Shown in pieces: positions 63,236-64,000 of a DNA stretch of 64,000 nt. Source of the stretch: Agromyces allii (GTDB taxonomy: Bacteria; Actinomycetota; Actinomycetes; Actinomycetales; Microbacteriaceae). The stretch spans positions 372,001-436,000 of the forward strand of contig NZ_WBIN01000001.1 of assembly GCF_009749385.1 (NCBI RefSeq), read 5' to 3'. The notes below the pieces were generated by a model that worked only from the letters and a program-made list of their open reading frames with translations, made no database searches and had not been told where the DNA came from. Both the position numbers and the translations under genes were made by a program. Within the stretch, counting starts at the first letter, position 1; each line of letters opens with the position of its first letter.

Positions 63236-63730
63236 GTGGGTATTCGCATCGAGAAGGTCGACCTGCCGGGCATCGGCGTGCGTCACGACCTGGTGACCGA
63301 AGGCGGGCGTCGCATCAGCGTCGTCTCGCACCGCGACGGCGAGCGCGATCTCGGCGTCTTCGACCGTGACGATCCCGACGCGTGCCGCGACTCGATCCAG
63401 CTGAACGACGACGAGGCGGCGGCGCTGGCCGACGTGCTCGGCGCCTCGGTCATGCTGAGCCGACTCACGAGCCTCAGCGACGAGACCGCGGGCCTCTACA
63501 CCGAGCAGATCGCCCTGCCGACCGATTCGCCGTATCTGAATCGCACGCTCGGCGAGACGAAGGCCCGAACCCGAACGCACGCGTCGATCGTGGCGATCGT
63601 GCGCGACGGCACGATCATCCCCTCCCCGACGCCCGCCGACCACCTGCGGGCGGGCGACGTCATCGTCGCCGTCGGAACACGAGAAGGACTCGACGGAGTA
63701 GCCAAGCTGCTCGCCAACGGCCCCGACTGA
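63236..63730 (+). CDS. KhtT-like regulatory subunit of a cation/proton antiporter
   Basis: A 164-aa soluble protein. After an N-terminal domain (GIRIEKVDLPGIGVRHDLVT) comes an RCK-C (TrkA-C) domain (TRTHASIVAIVRDGTIIPSP, LRAGDVIVAVGTREGL), the ligand-binding part of KhtT-type regulators. GTG 63236 lies 7 nt after TACGAT (63223-63228), so it is probably leaderless. The antiporter gene starts 16 nt later, so the two form one unit. Confidence 0.9.
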   Translation: MGIRIEKVDLPGIGVRHDLVTEGGRRISVVSHRDGERDLGVFDRDDPDACRDSIQLNDDEAAALADVLGASVMLSRLTSLSDETAGLYTEQIALPTDSPYLNRTLGETKARTRTHASIVAIVRDGTIIPSPTPADHLRAGDVIVAVGTREGLDGVAKLLANGPD

Positions 63731-63746
63731 TCGCCGGGCGCCGCCG

Positions 63747-64000
63747 ATGCACGACACCACACTGCTGCTGATCGAAGTCGGCGCGCTGCTGCTCATCATG
63801 AGCCTGGCCGGGCGCCTCGCCCTGCGCATCGGCATGTCGCCGATCCCGTTCTACCTGGTCATCGGACTCGCGTTCGGCGAGGGCGGCCTCGTTCCGCTCG
63901 ACGCGAGCGCGGAGTTCCTCGAGGCCGGCTCCGAGATCGGCATCATCCTGCTGCTCGCCCTGCTCGGGCTGGAGTACACGGCGACCGAGCTCTTCGAGAG
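63747..64000 (+). CDS. Cation/proton antiporter (CPA2), 5' part only
   Basis: The first 84 codons from ATG 63747. The sequence (HDTTLLLIEVGALLLIMSLA, PFYLVIGLAFGEGG, SEIGIILLLALLGLEYTA) has three hydrophobic helices of a KefB/KhtU-type transporter. The gene continues beyond the window. Pairing with the RCK-C subunit supports a K+/H+ exchange role. Confidence 0.85.
   Translation, partial: MHDTTLLLIEVGALLLIMSLAGRLALRIGMSPIPFYLVIGLAFGEGGLVPLDASAEFLEAGSEIGIILLLALLGLEYTATELFE

Overview
The window is high-GC chromosomal DNA of an actinobacterium. I infer Microbacteriaceae (Agromyces-like). The evidence is strong G/C preference at third codon positions, many GTG starts, many apparently leaderless promoters, a guanidine-III riboswitch, and family-typical gene orders (metG-tatD-rsmA-ispE-ABC-F; rsmI next to pmt; glmU-prs next to a tRNA-Gln). 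I see no prophage, transposase, CRISPR array or rRNA.

Layout. 51-4289 (minus): acyl-CoA ligase, prs and glmU, with tRNA-Gln abutting glmU. 4399-6245 (plus): a MarR regulator and a lipoprotein resembling the zinc chaperone AztD, behind a Zur/Fur-type box. 6325-9003 (minus): methionine importer metQ-metN-metI. 9186-17630 (minus): a housekeeping block (ABC-F ATPase, ispE, rsmA, tatD, metG, an oxidoreductase, rsmI). 17704-20568 (plus): protein O-mannosyltransferase and a YeiH-type exporter. 20823-23457 (minus): an alcohol dehydrogenase/HTH/membrane-protein operon with twin operators, a guanidinium exporter under a guanidine-III riboswitch, and an ABM monooxygenase. 23621-26586 (plus): an unrecognised protein, then O-acetylhomoserine sulfhydrylase coupled to a CoA-binding protein. 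26728-31492 (minus): a TMEM175-type channel, a four-gene HTH / Clp-N / ABC-transporter operon, a hydrolase and a DUF3060 lipoprotein. 31594-36720: an AfsR/SARP-like regulator convergent with a DrrAB-type exporter. 36895-46367: ThuA-domain protein, serine dehydratase, rhodanese, M18 aminopeptidase, a J-domain/NERD fusion, an eight-repeat Ig-like surface protein and a DUF1761 protein. 46401-53145: methyltransferase, small hypothetical, pnuC/DUF3054, a frameshifted macro-domain gene, a DUF255 protein and an aldo/keto reductase. 53252-64000 (plus): hrpA, MFS transporter, second aldo/keto reductase, DUF4349 lipoprotein, acyl-CoA dehydrogenase, small membrane protein, AlaX-like protein, and a KhtT-like subunit with its antiporter cut by the window end.

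How genes work together. Metabolic links include methionine supply (metNIQ, metZ, metG) and envelope precursors (glmU, ispE, pmt). Several stress or efflux modules carry their own visible switch: the Zur-type box, the guanidine riboswitch, and two operator-overlapped promoters that look autoregulated. The most interesting unit is the leaderless operon at 27469-30058. A small HTH protein and a separate Clp-N-domain protein look like a split version of mycobacterial ClpC2, and they are translationally coupled to an ABC exporter.

Across the window a nonamer (GCGGCATCC or its complement) recurs about 45 times by eye, often using codons otherwise rare here. Two families of short palindromic repeats sit mainly between convergent genes. 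All calls were made by reading the sequence and from family knowledge; no database search was run.
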